Below, in pieces: positions 1-8,258 of a DNA stretch of 64,000 bases. The stretch spans positions 1 to 64,000 of the forward strand of contig NZ_BBJP01000081.1 of assembly GCF_000739595.1 (NCBI RefSeq), written 5' to 3'. The DNA comes from Halorubrum halophilum (GTDB lineage Archaea > Halobacteriota > Halobacteria > Halobacteriales > Haloferacaceae). The notes beneath the pieces were generated by a model that was not told where the DNA came from, searched no databases, and worked only from the letters and a program-made list of their open reading frames with translations. Both the position numbers and the translations under genes were made by a program. Every line of letters starts with the position of its first letter. Position 1 is the stretch's first letter.

Positions 1-18
1 TTCAGGCGGAGGAGGATG

Positions 19-618
19 TCAACATTCGTTTCCCGGGTCGATCACGTCGTCGTCGACCCGCCGGATGCTCTCCGCCAGTCGAGAGCCGTCGGGAACGGCG
101 TTCAGGAACGCCTCGGAGCCGAACGACGCGTTCCCGTTGACCGACACCATCCCAAGGTCCGCGGGGTCGCCGTCGAGCCCGGTGAGGAACGCGACGGTCC
201 GAACTGCCGGCACGTCGTCGACTCGGGCCGCCGCATCGACGGAGTCGTACAACGACCGATGAGTCGCGACGTGATAGACGCAGGTCGGAGTCGGCGCGAA
301 ACAGAGGAGGTATCGCGCGCCCGGCTCGGTGCGTCCAAGCTTCGGGCGGAGCGCGTGGCTCGCGTCGGCGTGGAAGTACCGCTCCATCCGGCGGTACTGC
401 CGGAGGATCTCGTTGGCGCCGGTCGCGCCTCGGACGGCCGCGTCGCCCTTGAGTTCGATGACGTGGTCGACGCGTTCGGGCGCGCGGAGACGGACGTACA
501 CGTCGACGACCCCGCGGCGCCCCTCCGCGTCGTACGGCTCCTCCAACCGGATCTCGGGGTCGTCGTGGACCGCGCCGTAGTGGTCGACCACGCGCGTCGC
601 CAGCTCGTCCTCCCGCAT
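19..618 (-). CDS. hypothetical protein, possible PD-(D/E)XK-like nuclease fold
   Basis: A 199-residue acidic protein with no membrane segment or signal peptide. Residues about 30-60 contain a beta-rich stretch with VVDVYVRL followed by HVIELKGDAAV; the spaced D and E-x-K resemble the core of restriction-endonuclease-like (PD-(D/E)XK) folds. That assignment rests on the motif alone. The ATG lies at 616-618 and the stop is close to the left window edge, so the downstream neighbour cannot be seen. Codon use and acidity match the rest of the window, so it appears native. It could equally be an orphan haloarchaeal protein without nuclease activity. Confidence 0.6.
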   Translation of the reverse strand: MREDELATRVVDHYGAVHDDPEIRLEEPYDAEGRRGVVDVYVRLRAPERVDHVIELKGDAAVRGATGANEILRQYRRMERYFHADASHALRPKLGRTEPGARYLLCFAPTPTCVYHVATHRSLYDSVDAAARVDDVPAVRTVAFLTGLDGDPADLGMVSVNGNASFGSEAFLNAVPDGSRLAESIRRVDDDVIDPGNEC

Positions 619-753
619 GGATCGACCACGGGGACGCCCGCGAATAAAGCCGCCGGCGGGAGGCCGTTTCTCACACGTGTCGGCTGGCTCGGTATTCTCG
701 GAATTCGGGGGTAGGCAACGGGTTTGTAAGGCTCGAACCCCTACTCAAAGGCG

Positions 754-1353
754 ATGTCTGACAAACTGTCTAGACGGCGGTACGTCGCCGGAACCGGAGC
801 CGCGCTGACCGTGGGAACGCTCGCCGGCTGTTCCGGCGGCGGGGACGGCGGCGACGGTTCGGACGGATCTGACGGTTCGGACGGATCTGACGGTTCGGAC
901 GGATCTGACGGTTCGGACGGATCTGACGGCTCCGACGGATCTGACGGCTCCGACGGCGGCGACTCCGGCGGATCGGCGGCCGACGACGTTCCGAGCGAGA
1001 TCGACGAGTACCTCACTGACGCCCGGCAGTACGACGGAACGATCATGGACTACACCGGGCAGGACGAGGTCACCGTCGCGGTCGGCGCCGGCGACGTGGG
1101 CTTCGCCTTCGATCCGGCGGCCATCCGGATCGACTCCAGCACGACCGTCGTCTGGGAGTGGACCGGCGAGGGCGGCGGGCACAACGTCGCCTCCGCCGAG
1201 AACTCCGAGTCGGACTTCGACAACGGCGAAACCGTCAACGAGGAGGGGTACACCTTCGAGCAGTCGTTCGATAATACGGGGATCCAGCTCTACGAGTGTA
1301 CGCCTCACCAAGCGAACGGGATGCTGGGCGCCATCGAAGTCGTCGAGGCGTAA
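754..1353 (+). CDS. halocyanin domain protein (Tat lipoprotein, type I copper)
   Basis: Small blue copper protein, known in haloarchaea as a membrane-anchored electron carrier. The N-terminus has a twin-arginine motif (SRRRY, residues 6-10), a hydrophobic stretch and a lipobox ending at Cys26, so export by Tat and lipid anchoring are expected. Residues about 31-72 are a Gly-Ser-Asp linker made of near-identical DNA repeats. The cupredoxin domain occupies about 80-199, with copper ligands His143, Cys182, His185 and Met190 visible (GGHNV; ECTPHQANGM). It lies upstream of cytochrome oxidase genes, which fits an electron-donor role, though that is inference. A TTTGTAA-like box lies about 30 nt before the ATG, consistent with a leaderless transcript. 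Confidence 0.92.
   Translation: MSDKLSRRRYVAGTGAALTVGTLAGCSGGGDGGDGSDGSDGSDGSDGSDGSDGSDGSDGSDGSDGSDGGDSGGSAADDVPSEIDEYLTDARQYDGTIMDYTGQDEVTVAVGAGDVGFAFDPAAIRIDSSTTVVWEWTGEGGGHNVASAENSESDFDNGETVNEEGYTFEQSFDNTGIQLYECTPHQANGMLGAIEVVEA
853..960 (+). repeat. 18-bp coding minisatellite in halocyanin linker
   Basis: Six tandem 18-bp units encode the Asp-Gly-Ser linker. The first four are identical (853-924, GACGGTTCGGACGGATCT); the fifth and sixth differ at a few positions. Near-identity at third codon positions points to recent expansion by slippage or unequal exchange rather than selection on the protein alone. The linker separates the lipid anchor from the copper domain, so copy number would change reach from the membrane. 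Confidence 0.9.
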
Positions 1354-1531
1354 CTCGGCCACCGACTGCGGTTCGCTTTTTAAAAGGACGGAGCTGCGGA
1401 ACCCGTAGCGGTTGGCACGGGCATCCCGACAGCAGTCGATACGGACACCCCAGCGATTGATAGCGGGAGTGGGTGTCTCAATGTGGTTGATTGGTTCTTT
1501 ATAAGTGGACGAGTGGTGTTGCTGTCGACCG

Positions 1532-1537
1532 TTTATA
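1532..1537 (+). promoter_or_regulatory. TATA-like box of element copy 1
   Basis: TTTATA located 35 nt before the CCAAAG block. The same 35-nt spacing occurs in copy 2 (14122 to 14157) and copy 3 (55637 to 55672) although the sequence between varies. A first box lies 34 bp upstream (1498-1503), also matched in copy 3. Confidence 0.5.
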
Positions 1538-1555
1538 CGTGATCGATGACCTCGC

Positions 1556-1817
1556 GGTGAAGGCCTCCAAAGCCCCAGTCGCTGCGGGCGGCGCACGCTC
1601 GCTGTGCTCCTCACTCAGTCGCTCACTTCGTTCGCTCCCTCGTTGCGGTGCTTGCGTCGCCTGCGCCGCCCGCAGCGACTGCCCCTTTGAGTCCCACCCA
1701 CCCCGCACCGCGACCGCACCTCTCACCTCCCCAGCCTCGTCACCGGCGCACAGCGCCGGCGACCTCGCACCGTCGGTGAGCGGCCCTATGGGCCGCTCAC
1801 CGGGGCGCGCCACCGCA
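1556..1817 (+). ncRNA. candidate structured RNA of element copy 1
   Basis: If the second TATA-like box (1532-1537) is used, transcription would start roughly 22-28 nt downstream, just before the CCAAAG block and the 20-bp stem. The region then forms a long hairpin plus two short hairpins before the CACCGCA tail. Transcription and the exact ends are inferred; the pairing is read directly from the sequence. Confidence 0.4.
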
Positions 1818-2047
1818 TAGGTATTTATAGGCGATCGGTGCCGTCGATCAGGGCTGTTTAAATACTGCATTATCCCACCGATCTGCAATACCGACTCCCG
1901 CTATCGTTCAAGAGCCGCCACTCACCAACCGACTGTGTCGGGCGAAAACACACCGACAGAGAGGGTTTCAGCAGCGTCAACAGACGCCCGTCTGTCAGCG
2001 TCGTGGCGAGCCGTCTCGGTGACGGGCGGAATCCGCGAACACAACGG

Positions 2048-2665
2048 TTACGGGAGGAACGACCACCGCACGTCGACGATCCGGTCATCCTCGCTCGTGA
2101 CTGTCGGCCGCGCGAGGTGGTCGTTGGCGTTGACCCCGGCGTCGGCCAGCCGCGAGAGCGACTCTTCTAGCGTGCGATCGGATCGTTCGACGGCCGAGTC
2201 GCGGACGTACGGCGCGTCGAGGGGGTCCGACCGGGAGTTCGAGATATCGATCGCGTCCGTGAGCTCGCCGCCGATCGCGTACGCCGGCTGATGGAACTTC
2301 CACCCATCGACGGACAAGAAGAGCCACACGTCGCCGTTGATCGCGTGATACTCGCCGGAGACGCGGGACGGGTCGTGGGCGACGACGCGGGTGAGGACGG
2401 CGGTCTTCGTCCGGTAGAGCGCGTCTTTTCGTGCCGATCGGACGTTGCTTTCGGTGAGGTCGCCGCGCTCGTACGCGGCGGTCGCCTCGTCCGCGAACTG
2501 CTTCGCGACCTTGTTGACGACGTACAGCGATTCGAGCAGATCGTCCGTCGGTTCGAGCGGGTCCACGGTGACATCGGTCGGCGGCTGCGACCGGTGTGAG
2601 GTGGGTCCGTCGCGGGCATAGGCGTTTCGGGATCCGCGATCGGTGTCGGTCGAAGCGACCGGCAC
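2048..2665 (-). CDS. hypothetical haloarchaeal protein
   Basis: A 205-residue soluble protein that I do not recognise. The first 30 residues are polar and may be over-extended; the folded part seems to begin near VDPLEPTDDLLESLYVVNKVAKQ. It contains an alpha-helical segment (about 40-90) followed by a beta-rich part with WLFLSVDGWKFHQPAYAIGG. No metal-binding cysteines, signal peptide or membrane segment are seen. It is convergent with element copy 1 and divergent from the oxidase subunit IV gene, sharing a short promoter region near 2666-2732. Acidic composition supports a real gene. Confidence 0.7.
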   Translation of the reverse strand: MPVASTDTDRGSRNAYARDGPTSHRSQPPTDVTVDPLEPTDDLLESLYVVNKVAKQFADEATAAYERGDLTESNVRSARKDALYRTKTAVLTRVVAHDPSRVSGEYHAINGDVWLFLSVDGWKFHQPAYAIGGELTDAIDISNSRSDPLDAPYVRDSAVERSDRTLEESLSRLADAGVNANDHLARPTVTSEDDRIVDVRWSFLP

Positions 2666-2732
2666 AGTCGACGCGATCGCGCCCCCCGGATGGTTAATTC
2701 TTTAAGCGTACGGACGAACTCGAAGACAAGCA

Positions 2733-3008
2733 ATGTCGGACGACTCGCTCAAACTGTACACGGCGATATACGTCGCGCTCCTGGTCGCGGCGGCGCTGAA
2801 CTTCGTTCTCTTCGAGGCCGATTTCCTCAACTTCACCTACGCTCAGGCACTCGGTGGGACGATGGTGATCGCGACGGTCAAGACGCTCCTCATCGTCGCG
2901 TACTTCCAGCACCTCCGGTGGGAGAACCGCTCGCTCACCTACGTGATGGCGCTCGCGCTCGCGCTCACCATGCTGCTGATGGCCGCGGCGACGTACTCCA
3001 TCTCGTAG
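2733..3008 (+). CDS. cytochrome c oxidase subunit IV-like membrane protein
   Basis: A 91-residue protein with three hydrophobic helices (about 9-27, 39-58, 67-88) of the prokaryotic subunit IV type found with heme-copper oxidases. The middle helix carries the characteristic MVIATVKTLLIVAYFQHLRWE segment, in which a helix with Lys is followed by FQHLRWE. It probably stabilises the oxidase whose subunits I+III and II are encoded at 5760-9040 on the other strand. It is separated from them by about 2.7 kb of unrelated genes, so it is not in the same operon. A TTTAAG box lies about 30 nt before the ATG. Confidence 0.85.
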   Translation: MSDDSLKLYTAIYVALLVAAALNFVLFEADFLNFTYAQALGGTMVIATVKTLLIVAYFQHLRWENRSLTYVMALALALTMLLMAAATYSIS

Positions 3009-3130
3009 AGCGCCTCGCGACGGTTCGCGCTTCTCTCGTCCGTCTTGTTCTCGATTCCGGTTCTTCGCCGCTCTCCACTTCGACCCGTTCCGTCTGTGTG
3101 TTTTTTGTAGCCGCACGTGGATGTGCCCGT

Positions 3131-3880
3131 ATGGAACTCCGACCCGCAACGCTCGACGACATCGACGCGATCCGGACGGTCGCGCGCCAATCGCTGATCG
3201 CTTCCTACGGCCACGCCGTCGACGAGACGCTGCTCGCGGAGGCGATCGACGAGTGGTACGACCCCGACGAGCTCGGCGCGGACATCGGCGACGAGGACAC
3301 GGTGTTCCCGGTCGCCGTCGTCGACGAGACGGTCGTCGGCTTCGCCGAGAGCTACGTCGTCGGTCGACGCGAGCGCGTCGGCGAGATCGACTGGCTCCAC
3401 GTCCACCCGGACCACCGCGAGTCGGGAATCGGCTCTGAGCTCTTAGAACGGGTGGAGTCGGAGCTTCGCGAGTCCGACGTCGACCGCATCGAGGCACGCG
3501 TCCTCGTCGCCAACGAGGCGGGGACGGCCTTCTACGAGCGTGAGGGGTACGACCTCGACGGCGAGCGCTCGGTGGAGATCGGCGACGAGACGTTCGACGA
3601 GCGCGAGTACCGCAAGCAGATCGGGCGGCTGACCGGGATCTCCGAGGGAACCTACGAGACGGACGACGGCGACACCGTCCACGTCGCCTTCGACGAGAGC
3701 GATCGGGGCTCCCACGCCCCGTTTTACGTCGCGTACGTCGACGCCGACCTGTCGCAGCGGTACGGCTTCCTCTGCGGGAACTGCGAGGGGACGAACGTCG
3801 CTATCGACACGATGGACCGGATGGAGTGCCGCGACTGCGGCAACCGCCGTAAGCCGGCCCGGTGGGACGCGGCGTACTGA
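3131..3880 (+). CDS. GNAT N-acetyltransferase with C-terminal zinc-ribbon domain
   Basis: The N-terminal half (residues 1-about 155) is a GNAT fold: MELRPATLDD start, a central strand with EIDWLHVHPDHRESGIGSELL, which matches the acetyl-CoA pyrophosphate-binding loop (R/Q-x-x-G-x-G/A), and a typical ANEAGTAFYEREGY helix. The C-terminal about 80 residues form a separate domain (DUF5816-like) with CGNC and CRDC pairs that likely bind zinc. The acceptor substrate is unknown. I chose the ATG at 3131 because the GNAT fold begins there; the longer upstream reading frame lacks homology-like features and runs through the preceding gene. Confidence 0.85.
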   Translation: MELRPATLDDIDAIRTVARQSLIASYGHAVDETLLAEAIDEWYDPDELGADIGDEDTVFPVAVVDETVVGFAESYVVGRRERVGEIDWLHVHPDHRESGIGSELLERVESELRESDVDRIEARVLVANEAGTAFYEREGYDLDGERSVEIGDETFDEREYRKQIGRLTGISEGTYETDDGDTVHVAFDESDRGSHAPFYVAYVDADLSQRYGFLCGNCEGTNVAIDTMDRMECRDCGNRRKPARWDAAY

Positions 3881-3908
3881 GTCGCGCCTCTCTCGCTCCG
3901 ATCCCCGA

Positions 3909-4910
3909 CTACAGCGTCTCTTTCACGCCGAGCACGCGCTCCTCCGCTTCTCGCCCGGGGTCCCACTCGCTCCCGTCGCGGTCGGCGTCCCGATGCTCGG
4001 CGACGGTCCGCGCCATCGCCTCGTCGACGGGCGTCGACTCCCACCCGAGGTCGGCGAGCGCGCACGTGTCGAGCAGGTGCGGGTACTCCCGGTACAACGC
4101 GAAGTCGTCCAGGTCGAGGCCGCCGGCCGCCAGCGCGTCGGCGCTCGCCGCGACGATCTCGCAGTCGACGCCGGCCGCGTCGGCGACCGTCTCCAGCGTC
4201 TCTTCGAGCGTGAGCGCCCGGCGGTCGCCCACGTTGTACGCCGTCCCCGCCTCGCCGCGCTCGGCGACGATCCGGAGCGCGCTCGCCACGTCCTCGACGT
4301 ACGCCCGGTGCCAGAGGTTCTGTCCGTCGCCGGGGACGACGACGCGGTCGTAAGAAAGCACGCGGTCGATCCAGTAGTCGAGCCGCTCCGTGTAGTCGTT
4401 CGGCCCGTAGACGATACAGGGACGCACCGCCATCGCCCGGACGCCCTCCTCGGCGGCCGCAAAGACGGCGCGGTCGCCCTCGGCTTTCCGGTTCCCGTAG
4501 GTGTCCGAGCCGTCGTCGGTCGCCTGCTCGGTCGTGCACGGGCGAAGCGGCGTCTCCCCCTCGCGTTTGGGGATCTCCTCGGCCGCGTAGCTGGCCCCGG
4601 AAGAGACGTATACGTACCCGTCGACGTCGGCGAACACCTCCGTGGCCGTCTCCACGTCGGCCGGCTGGTAGGCGACGCAGTCGATCACGATGTCGGGCTC
4701 GACCGAGAGCTTCGCGCTCCGGAGATCCCGCTCGTTCTTGCGGTCACCCTCGACGTGGGTCACCCGGTCGTCGTCCGAAAAGGGGTTCTCGTGGTTTCCT
4801 CGGTTCAACAGTCCGACCTCGTACCCGTTCTCGAGCAGGTCGACAACGGTGTGTCGGCCGATGAATCGGGTGCCACCGATAACCAGCGCCGTATCGGTCA
4901 TATCGGTCAT
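3909..4910 (-). CDS. NAD-dependent epimerase/dehydratase family protein
   Basis: Extended short-chain dehydrogenase of about 333 residues. The N-terminal Rossmann motif GGTRFIGRHTV binds NAD(P). The active-site region has VYVSSGASYAAEE and a YxxxK catalytic pair in DTYGNRKAEGD, followed by RPCIVYGPNDYTERLDYWIDRV, typical of sugar-nucleotide epimerases and related reductases. The exact substrate cannot be told. Two close methionines (4910 and 4901) are possible starts; the longer upstream reading frame lacks the family's usual N-terminus. It is convergent with the GNAT gene and divergent from nothing obvious. Confidence 0.85.
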   Translation of the reverse strand: MTDMTDTALVIGGTRFIGRHTVVDLLENGYEVGLLNRGNHENPFSDDDRVTHVEGDRKNERDLRSAKLSVEPDIVIDCVAYQPADVETATEVFADVDGYVYVSSGASYAAEEIPKREGETPLRPCTTEQATDDGSDTYGNRKAEGDRAVFAAAEEGVRAMAVRPCIVYGPNDYTERLDYWIDRVLSYDRVVVPGDGQNLWHRAYVEDVASALRIVAERGEAGTAYNVGDRRALTLEETLETVADAAGVDCEIVAASADALAAGGLDLDDFALYREYPHLLDTCALADLGWESTPVDEAMARTVAEHRDADRDGSEWDPGREAEERVLGVKETL

Positions 4911-4953
4911 CCGAGAAGCGGACTCAAAAGCGTGGCCGAACCGGAACGAACGG

Positions 4954-5163
4954 TCACTCCTTTGCCCGTGGCTCGTCGCCGTCAGGACTGTCGGGACTGA
5001 CCTCGTCCGCGCGCGGCCCGTCACCGCGCCACCGCCGGTACAGCAGGTAGGCGACCCCGAGCCCGACGAACCAGCTTCCGACCCCGGCGATCGCGAAGCC
5101 GACTCCGATCAGGAACTCACCGGCGGGCACGCTGAACATACTCCCGCTGGGCGTCTCGGCCAC
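4954..5163 (-). CDS. small single-pass or hairpin membrane protein
   Basis: A 69-residue protein with a hydrophobic region (about residues 12-42, GEFLIGVGFAIAGVGSWFVGLGVAYLLYRRW) long enough for one long or two short helices, and an acidic, charged tail of about 25 residues. I do not recognise the family. It lies just upstream of the epimerase on the same strand, with a 43-bp gap, and its start is 55 bp from the divergent zinc-ribbon gene. Composition and codon use look genuine. Confidence 0.6.
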   Translation of the reverse strand: MAETPSGSMFSVPAGEFLIGVGFAIAGVGSWFVGLGVAYLLYRRWRGDGPRADEVSPDSPDGDEPRAKE

Positions 5164-5218
5164 ATAAACGCTCCGAGGGAGGGGTAGTTACTCGGCACTG
5201 GCTCCCGTTCCCGGCGAC

Positions 5219-5716
5219 ATGAGCGACCACAACAGGAGCCGGCGACGGCCGTGGCTTGCGGCGGCGCTGGCGCTTCTGATGTCCGGGCTCGGTCACGCCT
5301 ACCTCAGACGGTGGGCGCGCGCCTTCGGCTGGTACGCGGTGATCACGGCAACGCTCGTGTTTATCGTCCCCGACCCGGCCGTCGATCGGCTGGTCGCCGG
5401 CGATCCGCCGCCGATCGCCGACATCGCCCCCGTGCTCGTCGTCGTCGCCGCCAGCGTCGTTGACGCGTACGTCCTCGCGGTCCGGAACAACCGGGCGCAC
5501 GAGCGGCGCTCGTCGTCAACGGAAACGGGAGGGGGCGAGCCGCGGCCGGACGCCGACGAGGAGGGGACGTGGAGTGACGACTCTACGATCGATACCCGGT
5601 CTTCCGATCCCACCGCAGATTCGGCCGCCGGCACCGTCTCGTGTCCGCACTGCGGCCGCGAGACGGACGCGAAGCTCGACTTCTGTCAGTGGTGCGCCGA
5701 AGCGGTCGACGAGTAA
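5219..5716 (+). CDS. membrane protein with C-terminal zinc ribbon (DUF7575-like)
   Basis: About 165 residues. Residues 10-75 contain hydrophobic segments (WLAAALALLMSGLGHAYL; FGWYAVITATLVFIVP; IAPVLVVVAASVVDAYVLAV). The pattern GLGHAYLRRWARAFGWY resembles small membrane proteins with a G-x-G-x-x-Y motif. An acidic, disordered linker (95-140) leads to a zinc ribbon with CPHC and CQWC pairs (CPHCGRE...FCQWC). The function is unknown; zinc-ribbon tails of this sort often mediate protein contacts. The gene is convergent with the fused oxidase gene, leaving only 43 bp. Confidence 0.75.
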   Translation: MSDHNRSRRRPWLAAALALLMSGLGHAYLRRWARAFGWYAVITATLVFIVPDPAVDRLVAGDPPPIADIAPVLVVVAASVVDAYVLAVRNNRAHERRSSSTETGGGEPRPDADEEGTWSDDSTIDTRSSDPTADSAAGTVSCPHCGRETDAKLDFCQWCAEAVDE

Positions 5717-5759
5717 CGGAGATCCGCGAAAAGAGCCGAATCGGGGTGCCCCCGCTACC

Positions 5760-8258
5760 TCAGAAGAGGTAGAACAGCGGGAAGATGAACACCCAGACGA
5801 TGTCGACGAAGTGCCAGTAGAGGCCGAAGTACTCTATCGGCCGCTCGTCGTCCATGTAGTGGCCCTGATACGCCCGGACGAACAGGAAGATGGCGATCAC
5901 GAGACCGATGATCACGTGGATCCCGTGAAGCCCGGTCGTCACGTAGTAGATCGACGCCTGAATCGGGTCGCCGTGCGCGTTGGCGTTGATCGTCACGCCG
6001 CGGTCGAAGATCTCGTGGTTCCACTCCCACAGCTTGATCGCGAGGAACACGAAGCCGAGCGCGATCGTCGAGCCGAGCGAGGCGAGCAGCCCCTGCCGGC
6101 TCTTGCGGTGGGCGGCCACCAGCGCGAGTATCACCGTGAACGAGGAGGTGATCAGCACGAACGTGTTGATGAGGCCGGGCAGCGACTCCGTCAGCGGCTC
6201 CCACGTCATCCAGCCGGCGTTGTACCGGACGAAGATGGCCGCGGAGAGGAACGCGCCGAAGACGATCACGTCCGACGCGAGGAAGAACCACATCCCCAGC
6301 TTCACCTTCTCGACGCCCTCGAAGGGCCACCGCTCGGCGAACTCACTGGGCGGGGCGTAGAAGTCTTCCAGCCCCCACTTCACGCCGGATCCGATCAGTC
6401 CGATCAGGCCGACGACGACAAGTATCGGGTACACCGGGTTCGACACCGTCATGGTCGTCGTCGCGATCGAGTCGCCGAGGGCGAACGACAGCGACTCGCT
6501 GAACCCGGAGAGGCCGAGCAGCATGATGCCGAGCCCGAGCGAGAGCGTGAACGGCCAGATGCTCGCGTGGCTCGGGTGCTTGTCCCAGTACGGGTACTCC
6601 GTGATGTGCTCATCGTGACTGTCGCCGCCGTCGGTCGCGGCGTTACCGTCGGCGTCGGCCTTCACGGCCGGGCCGCCGTCGGGCACGTAGTCCTTCACGA
6701 ACTCCAGCTTGCCGGAGGCGTACGAGGGGCGGTTGGGCCAGTTCTCGAGCGGCGGGGGCGAGGAGATCGCCCACTCCGCGGTCCGCGAGTAGTCCCACGG
6801 ATTGTCTCCGGCGGGCTCGCCAGAAACGTAGGACTTCGCGAAGTTGTAGAACATGATGAAGAAGGACAGCCCGAGAACGAACGCGCCGATCGTCCCGAAC
6901 TGGTGGTAGATCTGGAACTCGGGGTTGTACTCGAACACCCGGCGGGGCGTCTCCCAGCCGAGGAACATCGAGAAGTACACCATGTTGAAGCTGATGAAGA
7001 AGATCACGAAGTGCAGCTTCCCGAGCAGCTCGTCGTACATCTTCCCGGTCACCTTCGGGAACCAGTAGTAGGCCCCGCCGAACAGCGCCGTCGCGCCGCC
7101 GAACATCACGTAGTGGAAGTGCGCGACCACCCAGTAGGTGCCGCGGAACTCGTAGTCGAGGACGATCGCGCCGAGGAACACCCCGGTGATGCCGCCGAGG
7201 ATGAAGAGTAGAAGCGCCCCGAACGCGAAGAGGAACGGCGTCGTGAACTGGATCCGGCCCTTGATGAGGGTGTAGATCAGCGAGAACACGACTAGGTCGA
7301 AGGGTAACGAGATCCCGATGGTGGTCGCCATCATCAGCGTCTTGATCTCCAGGTTGATCGTCGTCAGGAACATGTGGTGCATCCACACGAGGAACGACTG
7401 AACCGAGATCAGACAGATAGCGATGATCACCCACTTCCGGCCGACGAGCCGCCGCCCAGAGAAGGTCTGGAACAGCTCAAGCATCACGCCGAGCGCCGGG
7501 AAGAAGACGATGTACACCTCGGGGTGGCCGAAGAACCAGAAGAGGTGACCCCACAGGAGGGATCCCCCCTCGGTGGCCGAGAAGTACACACTCCCGAGCA
7601 CGCGGTCGGACGCGAGGATGAGCCCCACGGCGAGCAGCGCCGCGAACGCGAACAGCATCATCCACACCGTCGCGAGCATGGACCAGGTGAACATCGGCAT
7701 GTCCATGATACCCATGCCCTCCGCTCGGGAGTGATGGATGGACGTGAGGAAGTTCACCGTCGAGGCAGTGACGCCGACGACGAACATGAACAGCGCGAGC
7801 ACCGCCCCGGTCGATCCGATGCTCGGCGTGTACATCGGGATGTTGAGCGGGGCGTACATCGTCCACCCGGCGTCGAGGGTCCCGCCCTGGAAGAAGCTGA
7901 TTCCCAGCAGGATGCCGGAGAACAGGTACATCCAGTACGACAGCGCGTTCAGGCGGGGGAACGCGAGGTCGTCGGCGCCGATCTGCAGCGGCACGAAGTA
8001 GTTCGCGAAGCCGAATCCGAACGGCGAGAGGAACCAGAACACCATGATCAGCCCGTGCGCGGTGACGGCCTCGTTGTAGGCCAGCCCAGAGAGGATCTGG
8101 CTCGTCGGGTCCCACAGCTGCATGCGGATCAGCAGCGCGAGCACCCCGCCGAACAGCAGGAAGAACAGTGCGGTGATCGTGTACAGAATGCCGATGTCCT
8201 TGTGGTTCGTGGTGACGAACCAGCGCTTGACCGAGGTCGTCGGCGGAAGCTCGCTCAT
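5760..8258 (-). CDS. coxAC: cytochrome c oxidase, fused subunit I+III
   Basis: An 832-residue polytopic membrane protein joining the heme-copper subunit I (about 1-560) to subunit III (about 615-832). Expected metal ligands are present: His68 and His382 for the low-spin heme, His380 for heme a3, and His245, His294 and His295 for CuB, with Tyr249 in the GHPEVY cross-link motif. D-pathway residues appear in NYFVPLQIGADDLAFPRLN. The K-pathway region reads ATTIGISLPFDLVVFS and lacks the usual PTGxK lysine. An acidic hydrophilic linker (about 530-565) joins the parts. The gene overlaps the end of subunit II by 4 bp (ATGA), so translation is probably coupled. It reduces oxygen and pumps protons at the cell membrane. 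Confidence 0.96.
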   Translation of the reverse strand: MSELPPTTSVKRWFVTTNHKDIGILYTITALFFLLFGGVLALLIRMQLWDPTSQILSGLAYNEAVTAHGLIMVFWFLSPFGFGFANYFVPLQIGADDLAFPRLNALSYWMYLFSGILLGISFFQGGTLDAGWTMYAPLNIPMYTPSIGSTGAVLALFMFVVGVTASTVNFLTSIHHSRAEGMGIMDMPMFTWSMLATVWMMLFAFAALLAVGLILASDRVLGSVYFSATEGGSLLWGHLFWFFGHPEVYIVFFPALGVMLELFQTFSGRRLVGRKWVIIAICLISVQSFLVWMHHMFLTTINLEIKTLMMATTIGISLPFDLVVFSLIYTLIKGRIQFTTPFLFAFGALLLFILGGITGVFLGAIVLDYEFRGTYWVVAHFHYVMFGGATALFGGAYYWFPKVTGKMYDELLGKLHFVIFFISFNMVYFSMFLGWETPRRVFEYNPEFQIYHQFGTIGAFVLGLSFFIMFYNFAKSYVSGEPAGDNPWDYSRTAEWAISSPPPLENWPNRPSYASGKLEFVKDYVPDGGPAVKADADGNAATDGGDSHDEHITEYPYWDKHPSHASIWPFTLSLGLGIMLLGLSGFSESLSFALGDSIATTTMTVSNPVYPILVVVGLIGLIGSGVKWGLEDFYAPPSEFAERWPFEGVEKVKLGMWFFLASDVIVFGAFLSAAIFVRYNAGWMTWEPLTESLPGLINTFVLITSSFTVILALVAAHRKSRQGLLASLGSTIALGFVFLAIKLWEWNHEIFDRGVTINANAHGDPIQASIYYVTTGLHGIHVIIGLVIAIFLFVRAYQGHYMDDERPIEYFGLYWHFVDIVWVFIFPLFYLF

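Larger units (their letters stand above)
1455..1909 (+). mobile_element. dispersed stem-loop element, copy 1 (455 bp, terminal inverted repeats)
   Basis: Non-coding element bounded by imperfect terminal inverted repeats at 1455-1477 and about 1887-1909, sharing GATAGCGGGAGT in opposite orientation. Inside are two TATA-like boxes 34 bp apart (1498-1503 and 1532-1537), a CCAAAG block at 1567, and a perfect 20-bp stem (1576-1595 with 1662-1681) around a 66-nt loop. Two GC-rich hairpins follow (1743-1759 and 1775-1801, the latter with 12-bp arms and a 3-nt loop), then a conserved CGCCACCGCA tail near 1808-1817. There is no convincing ORF and no clear target-site duplication. It resembles a MITE in architecture; related copies lie near 14.1, 55.6 and 62.3 kb. 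Confidence 0.85.

Noticed and set aside
1491-1888. Short frames inside element copy 1
   Set aside because: Low-complexity Ser/Arg/Ala sequence not preserved among copies; the region is explained by stems and hairpins.
2690-3130. N-terminal extension of the GNAT protein
   Set aside because: It would overlap the oxidase subunit IV gene in a different frame and lacks the GNAT fold; the ATG at 3131 fits the family.
5460-7211. 583-residue plus-strand frame
   Set aside because: Antisense to the fused oxidase gene with Arg-rich and His-rich composition typical of shadow frames.
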